Positions 7,321-14,856 of a stretch of 27,724 nt of DNA are shown here, piece by piece. Origin of the DNA: Methanobacterium sp. (GTDB taxonomy: Archaea; Methanobacteriota; Methanobacteria; Methanobacteriales; Methanobacteriaceae); assembly GCA_015661405.1 (NCBI GenBank), contig JACWMK010000046.1:1-27724 (forward strand). Direction: 5' to 3'. Every line of letters begins with the position of its first letter. Positions within the stretch are counted from its first letter, which is position 1. The notes under the pieces were generated by a model that ran no database searches, was not told where the DNA came from, and saw only the letters and a list, made by a program, of their open reading frames with translations. A program made the translations under genes and the position numbers.

Positions 7321-8838
7321 TTATAGGTTAACTGATCTTACTAGTGTTGTTACTTTTGTTGTTACGATTTTACCATCCACAGTAGCTGTGACAGTAGCTA
7401 CTCCAGCTGTGGTTAAATCTTTTAAAGTGGATGTTGCTTTACCATTAACGAATTTAACATTTGTAATGGTTCCTTTAGTGGTTTTAAAGTCCGCATATCC
7501 TGTGTAAGGTACTACACCGTTAGCTGGATTCTCATACACGCCGTTATTATCATGCAAAAGGTCAGCAGTAATAGTGGATGTTCCATTGACATACACACTG
7601 CCCGGAGTGGCGGTGATGGTTAATATAATCCAAGGACCGTAAGTTACAGTACCGTTCCCCGTGTATATTTGTTTAGCCACGTTAGCTCCTACGTTACATC
7701 CCCACCAATTAAGTGATGCATTCACTTTTCCACCATAATTATTGTAGATAGCACTGCCTTGACTTGCAGTGTTGTCTACAATTTGGTTGAAATGAACAGT
7801 GGCATTATTTACATTATTTGCAATAGCACCACCATAAATTGCAGTGTTACCGGTTAAAGTGCTACCTTTTACAGTCAAAGTACCTCCATAATTGTAGATA
7901 CCACCACCATAACCATTTGGTGCAGTATTACCGGTGAAATTGCTGCCTTTTACAGTCAAAGTACCATCATTTTCGATAGCACCACCACCATCATCATTAC
8001 CAGTTGCAGTGTTACCTTTGAAAGTGCTGCCAGTTACAGTACCAGTACCATCATTGCGGATAGCACCACCAACCAGATTTGCAGAGTTATCTGTGAAAAT
8101 GCTGTCGATTACATCCAAAGAAGCCTCATTTCCGATAGCACCAGCACCACCAGCACCAGTAGAACTACTTACAGTATTATCTGTGAAAGTACTGCCGATT
8201 ACAGTCAAAGTACCTTGAATATTGGCGATAGCTCCCCCATAAGTTGCAGTGTTACCTTTAAAAGTGCTGTCAGTTACATTCAAAATAGCACCATTGTTGA
8301 TAGCACCACCCAAACCGTCATCACCTGTTGCTGTGTTATCTGAGAAAGTGCAATCTTTTACAGTCAAATTACCACCAAAATTGTCGATAGCACCACCACC
8401 AATATAACCAGTGCTTCCGTTGGTTAATGTTAAATTCTCTATTGTAACTTTTTCCCCATATCCATATGGGAAGATAAATATTGGTCCCTTGTTGGTTCCG
8501 TTTATTATAGTGTTGTCTTGACCGGCACCGATGATAGTCATATTCTTGTTAATATTGATGTTGTTTTCGTTATAGGTACCCTTGGCTATGTAAACTGTCC
8601 CACCAGACGTAACGGTGCCGGTAGCGTTTTTTATAGTGGCTTTAGGCCCGTTTAAAGTACCATTAATCCAAGTGGAATTCTGACCATTCCAACTATTGTT
8701 CCCATGTGTACTAACATAAATCGGACTCGCCGCTGAAACATTATCCACACCAAACGAAAAAATAATACCCAAACCAAACAAAACCATAGCAAACATCATC
8801 AAATTATGTTTACTATATTTTAATTTAATTTTTTTAAT
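7321..8838 (-). CDS. adhesin-like secreted protein (Pmp beta-helix plus Ig-like domain)
   Basis: This is a secreted surface protein of the methanogen 'adhesin-like' group. From the chosen start the 505-residue product has a signal peptide (basic n-region KKIKLKYSKHN, hydrophobic core MFAMVLFGLGIIFSFGV, cleavage near VSA-A). A right-handed beta-helix of Pmp-type repeats follows (about 45-380), with at least eight copies of the pattern GGAI.N.G.LTV..S.F..NTA. It ends with an Ig-like domain (about 400-495, starting ILTITATPGSVYVNGTSTIT). No membrane anchor or pseudomurein-binding repeat is visible. Upstream, AAGGAGGG sits seven bases before an ATT codon at 8838, but no ATG is there. The first in-frame ATG is at 8799 and would remove the n-region, and the TTG at 8874 precedes the ribosome site. 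The start is therefore uncertain. Confidence 0.82.
   Translation of the reverse strand: MKKIKLKYSKHNLMMFAMVLFGLGIIFSFGVDNVSAASPIYVSTHGNNSWNGQNSTWINGTLNGPKATIKNATGTVTSGGTVYIAKGTYNENNININKNMTIIGAGQDNTIINGTNKGPIFIFPYGYGEKVTIENLTLTNGSTGYIGGGAIDNFGGNLTVKDCTFSDNTATGDDGLGGAINNGAILNVTDSTFKGNTATYGGAIANIQGTLTVIGSTFTDNTVSSSTGAGGAGAIGNEASLDVIDSIFTDNSANLVGGAIRNDGTGTVTGSTFKGNTATGNDDGGGAIENDGTLTVKGSNFTGNTAPNGYGGGIYNYGGTLTVKGSTLTGNTAIYGGAIANNVNNATVHFNQIVDNTASQGSAIYNNYGGKVNASLNWWGCNVGANVAKQIYTGNGTVTYGPWIILTITATPGSVYVNGTSTITADLLHDNNGVYENPANGVVPYTGYADFKTTKGTITNVKFVNGKATSTLKDLTTAGVATVTATVDGKIVTTKVTTLVRSVNL
7363..7754 (-). repeat. duplicated segment shared with the neighbouring adhesin pseudogene (copy 1)
   Basis: The DNA coding for the end of the beta-helix and the Ig-like domain is closely matched by 9464-9853 in the next gene. 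Long identical stretches include those coding for GNGTVTYGPWIILTITATPG and TSTITADLLHD. The two copies lie in direct orientation about 2.1 kb apart and could recombine. Confidence 0.75.
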
Positions 8839-8845
8839 TTTAACT

Positions 8846-8851
8846 CCCTCC
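8846..8851 (-). promoter_or_regulatory. Shine-Dalgarno that places the adhesin start at a non-ATG codon
   Basis: GGAGGG on the minus strand is seven bases from an ATT codon (8836-8838). The equivalent GGAGGG in the neighbouring paralogue is eight bases from a normal ATG (11291), so the ATT occupies the expected start position. Confidence 0.55.
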
Positions 8852-8891
8852 TTTTCATAAATTTTTATTATCAATTATGTTTAGTTCTTCA

Positions 8892-8927
8892 TTTTTTGTA
8901 AGTCTATACAGACCACAATATATAATT
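8892..8927 (-). promoter_or_regulatory. promoter of the first adhesin-like gene
   Basis: A TATA box (AATTATATATT on the minus strand, 8917-8927) is followed by TGTGGTC and AGACTTACAAAA. The same sequence blocks occur at 11350-11376 before the paralogue. The distance to the start codon is also conserved (about 73 versus 70 bases). Confidence 0.6.
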
Positions 8928-8941
8928 AACTAAAAAAAAAT

Positions 8942-8954
8942 ATGATTCAATCAT
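8942..8954. promoter_or_regulatory. perfect 13-bp palindrome upstream of the adhesin TATA box
   Basis: ATGATTCAATCAT is a perfect inverted repeat around a central C, located about 15 bases upstream of the TATA box for the minus-strand adhesin gene. It is a candidate activator or repressor site. Confidence 0.4.
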
Positions 8955-9068
8955 AAATTTTAATCAAAATAAACATTCCCTTATATCAAAAATTATACGC
9001 TAAGATCCCATAGACTTCCATAAATAGACATCTATTAAAATCTTTATAAGTTAAAAAAAAAATGTGCT

Positions 9069-9076
9069 AAAAAAAA
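9069..9076 (-). terminator. poly-T terminator after the adhesin pseudogene
   Basis: An A8 tract on the plus strand (T8 on the coding strand) lies about 40 bases past the last stop codon of the broken adhesin gene. Confidence 0.35.
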
Positions 9077-9114
9077 GGGAAATATATGAAACTTTTCACT
9101 TAAAATCTTTTTTT

Positions 9115-11291
9115 TTAAGTAGTTATGGTGAAACTGCTAGTGTAAGCTGTTGCGAGTCCATTACCTGCTGTGTCCTCAATCGCGTTCGCTGGTATATTTA
9201 TTATGTATTTATCCCCCGAGTATAAGTTCCACTATGGGTGATGGTTAAAGTGTTACCACTGAATGATGTGCTTATTTGAGGCACAGAACCATTGCTGTTT
9301 TTAACCGATATAGAACTATACGCACTGCCTTCTTTTAAAGCTAAATCATTAGGTTCACTGAAAGTCATTTTAATCACTTGATTGATTGGCACATTCATTG
9401 CGCCGTTTGCAGGATTGACGGTGGTAACTACGATAAGAACTTATTTTACCGTAACGGATGTTTGCACGATTTTACCATCCACAGTCGCAGAAACATTAGC
9501 CACTCCGGCTGTGTTTAAATTAGTTAAAGTGGATGTTGCTTCCCCATTAAAGAAATCACTGTTATTAATGGTTCCTTTAGTAGTTGCAAAGCCCGCTGAT
9601 CCCGTATAAGGTACTAAACCATTAGCTGGATTCTCATACACACCGTTACTATCATGCAAAAGGTCAGCAGTAATAGTGGATGTTCCATCGACATACACAC
9701 TGCCCGGAGTGGCGGTGATTGTTAATATAATCCAGGGACCATAAGTTACAGTACCGTTCCCCGTGTTATATATTTGTTTAGCCACGCTAGCAGCAGTGTT
9801 ACATCCCCACCAATTAAGTGATGCATTCACTTTACTACCATAATTGTAGACTGCACTACCATAAGTTGCAGTGTTTCCAGCAATCCTGTTGAAATGAAGA
9901 GCTGTAGTAGTATCAACAGTGTAGATAGCACCACCATCATCAGTCGCTTTATTATCTTTAAAAGTGCTGTTGTTAACAGTCAAAGAACCAAACTGATCGA
10001 TCGAAGAACTACTAGTATCACTTCCCATGCTGTAAATAGCACCACCATCCTTAGCACCGTTACCCGTAAAAGTACAGCCATTTACATTCAAAGAACCAGC
10101 GCCATCAGTGGCACCCACTGCCCAGTTATCGATAGCACCTCCTCCACCTGTTGCACTGTTATCTGTGAAATTATTGTCTGTTAAAGTAACATAACCACCA
10201 CCATAGTTTGCAACTCCTGCATAATTAGTGATAGCTCCGCCTGCAGTTGCGGTGTTACCAGTGAAATTACTGTCTGTTACAGTTAAGGTACCCTCATTAT
10301 TGTAATAAGGATTTTTATCGTAGCCGTTGTTGTAGATAGCACCACCATCATTAGTTGCATGGTTATCTGTGAAGTTGCAGCTTTTTACATTCAAAAAACC
10401 AATATTGTTGTAGATCGCACCACCATCACTAGTAGCCGTGTTACCAGTGAAGTTACAACCGGATATTGGAGTTAGTGCAGATGGGATACCACTATAAGTA
10501 GCGATAGCACCACCATACTCTGCAGTGTTATCTTCGAAAGTGCAATTCTGTCACAGTATAAAGCCACCCCGTAGCGTATATGGCCCCACCATTGGTAGTT
10601 GCAGTGTTACTGATGAAAGTACTGTCATAAACATTTAAAGACCCTTCAGAACTGTCTATAGCACCACCATAGCCGCATCCACTTGAATTAGCAGTGTTAT
10701 CTTCGAAAGTGCAGTTTTTTACTGTCAATAAACCATTTTCACATTCATTTTCGATAGCACCACCAAAAGCCGTATTAACAACATTATTTGCTTTGCCGTT
10801 TTCCAGTATTAAATTCTGTAGAGTAACGGTTACACCATTTTCGATGGTGAAAATTGGTCCGTTGCCTTGCGCGTCTATAGTGGCTGTTCCGCCGTAGTTA
10901 CTATATAATACGTTGAAGTTCATATTTTCATTAATATTAAAGCCACTTTCATAGTAGATTCCAGGTGCGAGTGTTATAGTGTCACCGCTTTGGCCATTAG
11001 CAAAGTTAACAGCTTCCGCAATTGTATTAAAACTCCCCTGAAGTTGTCCTTTTGAATTATAAACCGTTGGATCAGGTAATTTTACTGTTTCCTTAGAGCT
11101 TGTTTTGGATACGTAAGATTAATCGATGATGTTGTAGTATTTAATGAAGTTGTTGTATGGTTTACGCTGGTTGATAAATTAGTATGCGTAGAATTGGTAG
11201 GTGCTGCTGCTGCAGCTCCGCACATCGTCAATGTGAATGCCAGGCAAAATACTAGAAAGCCTAATCTTTTACTGTATTTAGATGTAATCAT
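9115..11291 (-). pseudogene. frameshifted adhesin-like protein (Pmp beta-helix, Ig-like and Big_5 domains)
   Basis: Joined across lesions, this reads as one secreted protein of about 720 residues: signal peptide (MITSKYSKRLGFLVFCLAF, then TLTMCGAAAAA), a Thr/Ser-rich linker, a Pmp-type beta-helix, an Ig-like domain nearly identical to that of the downstream paralogue, and a C-terminal Big_5 domain starting VNPANGAMNVPINQVIKMTF. The lesions are a frameshift near 11101-11106, a frameshift near 10543-10549, an in-frame TAA at 9441-9443 just before the Big_5 domain, and a frameshift in a C5 run (G5 on the coding strand) at 9213-9217. The frame then restores the expected GDKYIINIPANAIEDTAGN to the final stop at 9115. 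The start ATG at 11291 has GGAGGG eight bases upstream. The promoter looks intact, so decay may be recent. Alternatives are sequencing errors or slippage-based switching. Confidence 0.85.
9464..9853 (-). repeat. duplicated segment shared with the neighbouring adhesin gene (copy 2)
   Basis: This is the partner of the segment at 7363-7754. It covers the end of the beta-helix and the Ig-like domain, with a three-base insertion in the GNGTVTY region and scattered substitutions. Confidence 0.75.
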
Positions 11292-11349
11292 ATTATTTTT
11301 TCCCTCCTTTTTATAAATTTTTTTTAATTATATTATGCTAGTTATCTAT

Positions 11350-11376
11350 TTTGTAAGACTGACCACAATATATATT
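11350..11376 (-). promoter_or_regulatory. promoter of the adhesin pseudogene
   Basis: The TATA box is at 11367-11376 (on the minus strand, AATATATATT followed by GTGGTC), then AGTCTTACAAAA. The blocks match the promoter at 8892-8927 of the paralogue, indicating duplication with the promoter or common control. Confidence 0.55.
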
Positions 11377-11511
11377 TTACTAAAAAAAAATTAAATTTTT
11401 AAAAATAATTATAAAAAGAAAGTTAAATAAATAATTAAATTAAAAAAAGAAGGAAGAATCATTCAAATTTACATTATTAAATTTTCTAAAATTTAGTATC
11501 AATTAATAATT

Positions 11512-11519
11512 AAAAAAAA
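11512..11519 (-). terminator. poly-T terminator of the tetR-type gene
   Basis: An A8 tract on the plus strand (T8 on the coding strand) lies about 55 bases past the stop codon of the minus-strand TetR-family gene. Confidence 0.35.
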
Positions 11520-11573
11520 TAGATTTTATGAAGATTTTTATTTAATTTCCTTAATTCTGGGTTTTAGGTGTAG

Positions 11574-12122
11574 TCAATATGTGCATCGGATGGTGTTATT
11601 TATGAATTTTTCTAGTGCTTCCTCATAATTAATGCAGTTGCATCCATGATATTTATCCGTATTTATAGTATGCACGAATGCGCTAATGGATAAACCTAAT
11701 ATCTTGTAATCAATTTTTTGATTTGGAATATTTTTTTCAATATATTCACCCATGGAGTCGACTGCATTTTTCATGATTGGTTCGAGTATTTCATTCATTT
11801 CATGATGAGATAAATTAACATATTCAAAATTATCCAAATTCACTTTCGCCAGATTTCTAATATAATTATCCAAAAAATCATGATGATTATCAAATTTTTT
11901 ATCAACAAATACGAATTCATCAAGCTCCTGTTTATACTTCTCAGCATTCCGTGTTAAAACCAGGTTATAAAGATTTTTTTTAGTTTTAAATTTACGGAAT
12001 AAGGTTTTATCACTAAAACCCGCCTCATCCGCTATAGCTATAGTTGTAGCGTCAGTATATCCAACTTTAGTGAATAATTTTAGTGCAGCATCTAAAAATT
12101 TCTGTTCGGTATCATCGATCAT
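11574..12122 (-). CDS. TetR/AcrR-family transcriptional regulator
   Basis: This is a 182-residue one-component regulator that should bind DNA as a dimer and release it on ligand binding. The N-terminal helix-turn-helix is clear: FLDAALKLFTKVGYTDATT, then IADEAGFSDKTLFRKFKTKK (about 9-50), with the conserved turn G-F-S and the TLFRKF recognition end. The C-terminal ligand domain (about 60-182) is unassigned. A CNC pair at about 160-162 (GCNCIN) is the only cysteine cluster, so thiol or metal sensing is conceivable. The ATG at 12122 is preceded by AGGTGAT. A 9-mer shared with the promoter at 14787 lies at its own promoter, so autoregulation plus control of the upstream secretion genes is likely but unproven. 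Confidence 0.88.
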   Translation of the reverse strand: MIDDTEQKFLDAALKLFTKVGYTDATTIAIADEAGFSDKTLFRKFKTKKNLYNLVLTRNAEKYKQELDEFVFVDKKFDNHHDFLDNYIRNLAKVNLDNFEYVNLSHHEMNEILEPIMKNAVDSMGEYIEKNIPNQKIDYKILGLSISAFVHTINTDKYHGCNCINYEEALEKFINNTIRCTY

Positions 12123-12218
12123 AAATTAAATCACCTTTTAACCTAAATTTTTATTTATCTGAAGGTGTTGTTAAGTGATGTAAGAGAAAATAAATACCAT
12201 TAAACCAATTAAAAACAT

Positions 12219-12260
12219 TTATAAAATAATATTTGCCAAATTTAAATTTAATCCTCCCAT
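12219..12260 (-). CDS. possible 13-residue leader peptide in the tetR 5' leader
   Basis: A tiny frame MGGLNLNLANIIL starts at ATG 12260, with GGGGGGA a few bases upstream, which is an unusually G-rich site in this AT-rich DNA. It lies between the tetR-type promoter and the tetR start. It could be a translated leader or a chance match. The remaining part of 12123-12448 is AT-rich spacer carrying the promoter. Confidence 0.25.
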   Translation of the reverse strand: MGGLNLNLANIIL

Positions 12261-12313
12261 TTATATTCCCCCCACTGTAATTCAAATATAAGATACTTTC
12301 ATTAAATCATTAA

Positions 12314-12342
12314 TAGTACGTCATAACCCACCCTTATATAAA
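12314..12342 (-). promoter_or_regulatory. TATA box and candidate TetR operator at the regulator's own promoter
   Basis: On the minus strand TTTATATAA (12334-12342) is a TATA box. GACGTACTA (plus-strand TAGTACGTC, 12314-12322) lies between it and the predicted transcription start, a classical repressor position. The identical 9-mer is found at 14787-14795. Confidence 0.45.
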
Positions 12343-12423
12343 GTTAACTAAAAAAATTTCAAAACAAAAAAAATATACAAACCCCATTTATTAAAAAATA
12401 ATATTCAATAATTTTATTACGCT

Positions 12424-12432
12424 AAAAAAAAA
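12424..12432 (-). terminator. poly-T terminator of the signal-peptidase gene group
   Basis: An A9 tract on the plus strand (T9 on the coding strand) lies 17 bases past the stop of the small membrane-protein gene, marking the probable 3' end of this transcription unit. Confidence 0.5.
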
Positions 12433-12448
12433 TAAAAATCTCATTTTT

Positions 12449-12625
12449 TTATTGCTTTAATATTTTATAAAGTTCATAAATACCATCAATTAATATAACA
12501 AAACCAATTAACCCCAACAGTAAATTTAAAAATTCTGGTAACTGAATTAACTTGAACTCCGAAACCACTAATAATATTACCCCTACAATTATCAATATAA
12601 TATTTCTCAAGATTTTTCTATCCAT
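12449..12625 (-). CDS. small two-helix membrane protein
   Basis: I do not recognise a family. The 58-residue product has a basic start (MDRKILRN), two transmembrane segments (about 8-25 IILIIVGVILLVVS and 34-52 FLNLLLGLIGFVILIDGIY) and a basic tail (YELYKILKQ), so both ends probably face the cytosol. In-frame alternatives start at ATG 12640 or TTG 12652. The ATG at 12625 has a weak GGATG nearby and puts the first helix close to the N-terminus. It lies 100 bases after the signal peptidase gene on the same strand and is followed by a T9 terminator. It may be a helper of the secretion module, but that is inference. Confidence 0.6.
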   Translation of the reverse strand: MDRKILRNIILIIVGVILLVVSEFKLIQLPEFLNLLLGLIGFVILIDGIYELYKILKQ

Positions 12626-12723
12626 AATAATAACATCCATTTTACTAAACAATTTTTTTTTATTTAATAAATCCTATAAAATAATCCTAAATAATATTTA
12701 GATGTATAAAAATTATTTTTCCA

Positions 12724-13158
12724 TTAAGTAACTCCTTTTAACCATAGAAATATATTACCTACCCACGGAATGGTTATAGGTTTACTATTCCAATTAACTG
12801 ATTCACCAATCACCGCACTATTAGGGACCATCGCAGGATCATCAATCGAGTTATTGTCTCCTTTCATTATATAATATTTTTGACCACCGGTTTCATTTAT
12901 ACCCACTACTCTATGAATAATCAGCTCCGGTGTGCCTGATGAATTCTTCGCGTAAACAATAATATCCCCTACTTTTATATTTTCAGGATTTAATTCATCT
13001 ATCAAACCCAAAATATTAGTTTTCTCAACAACAACCATATCACCTTTCACTATAGTAGGTGTCATACTAGATGTGGGAACCACCACTAACTGGGAAGCAA
13101 TAATCATCGCCACAATAAATATAGGTATAGCGATGGCTAATTCTCTTAGAAGTGACAT
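12724..13158 (-). CDS. signal peptidase I, archaeal/ER (Sec11) type
   Basis: This membrane-bound serine protease removes signal peptides from exported proteins on the outer face of the cytoplasmic membrane. The 144-residue chain has one N-terminal transmembrane segment (about 7-26 LAIAIPIFIVAMIIASQLVV). Box B, TSSMTPTI, carries the catalytic Ser31. Box D, IIHRVVGI, carries His82, the replacement for lysine typical of archaeal and ER enzymes. Box E, MKGDNNSIDD, carries D101 and D106/D107. The length is short but normal for archaea. The ATG at 13158 has AGGAGGT upstream. Its position after two putative exported-protein genes and near a TetR-type gene resembles a dedicated peptidase beside its substrates, as in the bacterial SipW-TasA arrangement. 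It could equally be the cell's general enzyme. Confidence 0.9.
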   Translation of the reverse strand: MSLLRELAIAIPIFIVAMIIASQLVVVPTSSMTPTIVKGDMVVVEKTNILGLIDELNPENIKVGDIIVYAKNSSGTPELIIHRVVGINETGGQKYYIMKGDNNSIDDPAMVPNSAVIGESVNWNSKPITIPWVGNIFLWLKGVT

Positions 13159-13285
13159 TTTAAAGAAACCTCCTATTAAACTATTTTAAATATAATTTTA
13201 TTTAAATTCAGATATTTTTCATAATTTTTATTTAAAATAATAATCATTTTTACCAATTTTTTTTTTAGATTAAAAAAATTTTTAT

Positions 13286-13894
13286 TTATAAATACATTAC
13301 ATTATGCACATAAATCGGTGTATAATCATTCCGGTACGCATGCCAGTAACCATAATCAGATGTAATAACTATCCTGTTATTTTCTCTTTGAAGACTATAA
13401 TTTCCTAAATAATTCGTTTCTTGACCATTAATTGTAAAATTTCCTGTAAAACTTTTACCATCATTAATGAAGGTTCCATTACCAACCCAGGCTGCACAAC
13501 TCATATTAAAAACACCCGAAAACTGGGTATTGAAAATAACATTTACCAGATTTATTGAAAAAATACTTTTAATACTATCAAATGTAATATTCATATTTTC
13601 AATTTTTCCATTACCAGATATTCCATTACTAGTATAATCTAAGGGACTTTCGGCTTTCTCCGCTCCCGGTAGCATTATATGAAAATTAAAATCTTTCCCA
13701 ACCCCATAAAAATTGAAAAAACCATTAAGTGAAGCAGTATCATCTGAATTGGATGGAATCACTGCTGACATAGTGTAATTATAAGGAATTTTTTCAAATA
13801 AAAATCCATCTAAAACCGGTTGAGTAGCCACCAATAATAAAAAACCGATGATAAACAAAACAATAATTGATGGAATAACGATCTTTTTATTCAT
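13286..13894 (-). CDS. uncharacterised exported or membrane-anchored protein
   Basis: I do not recognise a family. The 202-residue product has a short basic start (MNKK), one hydrophobic segment (about 5-24 IVIPSIIVLFIIGFLLLVAT) and then a long extracytoplasmic domain. That domain is rich in Asn, Gly, Phe and Tyr with predicted beta-strands (FNFYGVGKDFNFHIML, GNGTFINDGKSFTGNFTING). Several N-x-S/T sequons are present (NYT, NMT, NGT, NFT, NYS), consistent with archaeal N-glycosylation. The ATG at 13894 has GTGAT six bases upstream. It starts 32 bases after the preceding gene in the same direction and ends 127 bases before the signal peptidase gene. It is a candidate substrate or partner of that peptidase. 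Confidence 0.75.
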   Translation of the reverse strand: MNKKIVIPSIIVLFIIGFLLLVATQPVLDGFLFEKIPYNYTMSAVIPSNSDDTASLNGFFNFYGVGKDFNFHIMLPGAEKAESPLDYTSNGISGNGKIENMNITFDSIKSIFSINLVNVIFNTQFSGVFNMSCAAWVGNGTFINDGKSFTGNFTINGQETNYLGNYSLQRENNRIVITSDYGYWHAYRNDYTPIYVHNVMYL

Positions 13895-13926
13895 AAATTA
13901 TCACGATTTCTAGATAATAGTTTTTT

Positions 13927-14658
13927 TTATAATGTAACTATTTGACATAATACTGGTGATACTAACGATTTAATGGTTACTGTGCCATCATTATTTATGG
14001 TGAAACTTTCTTGCTCATAAACACTTCCACTAGGATTAATACTACTATAATATTGCTGACCATTACTAGGATTAGAGGAATAAGTAATCCCACTATTTTT
14101 AATATTATTAGGTAACTGTTCTACTGGAATTCCAGGGTATTGTGAATTAAATAAGTTAGCGTTATGCTGTCCATCTCCAGAATAACCTTGAACATTCAAA
14201 TTAAGATTACCATTACCTCCAGGATTGGATGTTAATATATTTTTATAAGCCGAAAAAGTAAATATAGTACCAACTGGAGCTGGCTGATCAGAATAACCTA
14301 AAGCTTTTGATAAATCAAATGATACATTACCCCCTGGTTTAATCCAGATATTAATATATATTTGCTTTGTACTATTACCCGTGCTTAAAGTAGCTGCAAT
14401 ATGATCCCATGACTGTCCATTATTACTAAAATACAACATAGTATCTTCATGACCTTGAGGCAATACGGTGATTCCAAACCCTAAAATTAAAAAACTACCT
14501 AATAAAGTAGCGGTACCTATAACTAAACCAGTACTACCTATACTAGCTAAACCAGATAATGGTTTTGCTAAAGCAATTAAAATATTCCTTAAAAATGCAA
14601 ATATAACATGAAAAGCATGTAAAATTATTTTAGATAATGGTTCTTTGCCTTCAGCCAT
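13927..14658 (-). CDS. uncharacterised membrane-anchored surface protein
   Basis: I do not recognise a family. The 243-residue chain starts with an amphipathic/hydrophobic region (about 8-35 SKIILHAFHVIFAFLRNILI) and a second, clearer transmembrane segment (about 40-66 GLVIGTATLLGSFLILGFGITV). An extracytoplasmic beta-rich domain of about 175 residues follows, rich in Gly, Asn, Ser and Gln, ending TIKSLVSPVLCQIVTL. The domain includes IYINIWIKPGGNVSFDL, resembling a carbohydrate-binding or Ig-like strand pattern, but no assignment is safe. The ATG at 14658 has GGGGAAGT upstream. It is the first gene of a probable operon with the 13286 gene and the signal peptidase, and its promoter carries the 9-mer shared with the tetR-type promoter. 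Confidence 0.75.
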   Translation of the reverse strand: MAEGKEPLSKIILHAFHVIFAFLRNILIALAKPLSGLASIGSTGLVIGTATLLGSFLILGFGITVLPQGHEDTMLYFSNNGQSWDHIAATLSTGNSTKQIYINIWIKPGGNVSFDLSKALGYSDQPAPVGTIFTFSAYKNILTSNPGGNGNLNLNVQGYSGDGQHNANLFNSQYPGIPVEQLPNNIKNSGITYSSNPSNGQQYYSSINPSGSVYEQESFTINNDGTVTIKSLVSPVLCQIVTL

Positions 14659-14778
14659 AAAAATACTTCCCCAAACTTAAATTAACATTTATTAATACTA
14701 TATTAAATTTAATTATCAATTTTTATGTAATATTATTATTTTTTAAATTTACTAATTCCTATTTAATATGAAACCACT

Positions 14779-14802
14779 ATTTATATTAGTACGTCGATAC
14801 TA
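14779..14802 (-). promoter_or_regulatory. TATA box overlapped by a candidate TetR operator
   Basis: On the minus strand AATATAAAT (14779-14787) is a TATA box about 120 bases before the start codon. TAGTA-CGTCGA-TACTA at 14787-14802 is an inverted repeat with 5-bp arms that overlaps the upstream (BRE) side. It shares TAGTACGTC with the tetR-type promoter at 12314. Confidence 0.5.
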
Positions 14803-14856
14803 CCATCAATTAATAAAAAAAAATTTCAAATCGGGGGCAAACTAATTATTTTACTC

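Noticed and set aside
7934..8218. Plus-strand open frame across the first adhesin-like gene
   Set aside because: It is a shadow of the repetitive minus-strand Pmp repeats, with a Pro/Val/Ser-rich composition that mirrors GGAI/NTA codons. Similar shadows at 9382-9609, 9894-10184 and 10694-10897 were also rejected.
12132..12167. CACCTT and AAGGTG inverted pair upstream of the TetR-type gene
   Set aside because: The left arm is part of the ribosome binding site, and the arms are short and widely spaced. It is a weaker operator candidate than the shared 9-mer.
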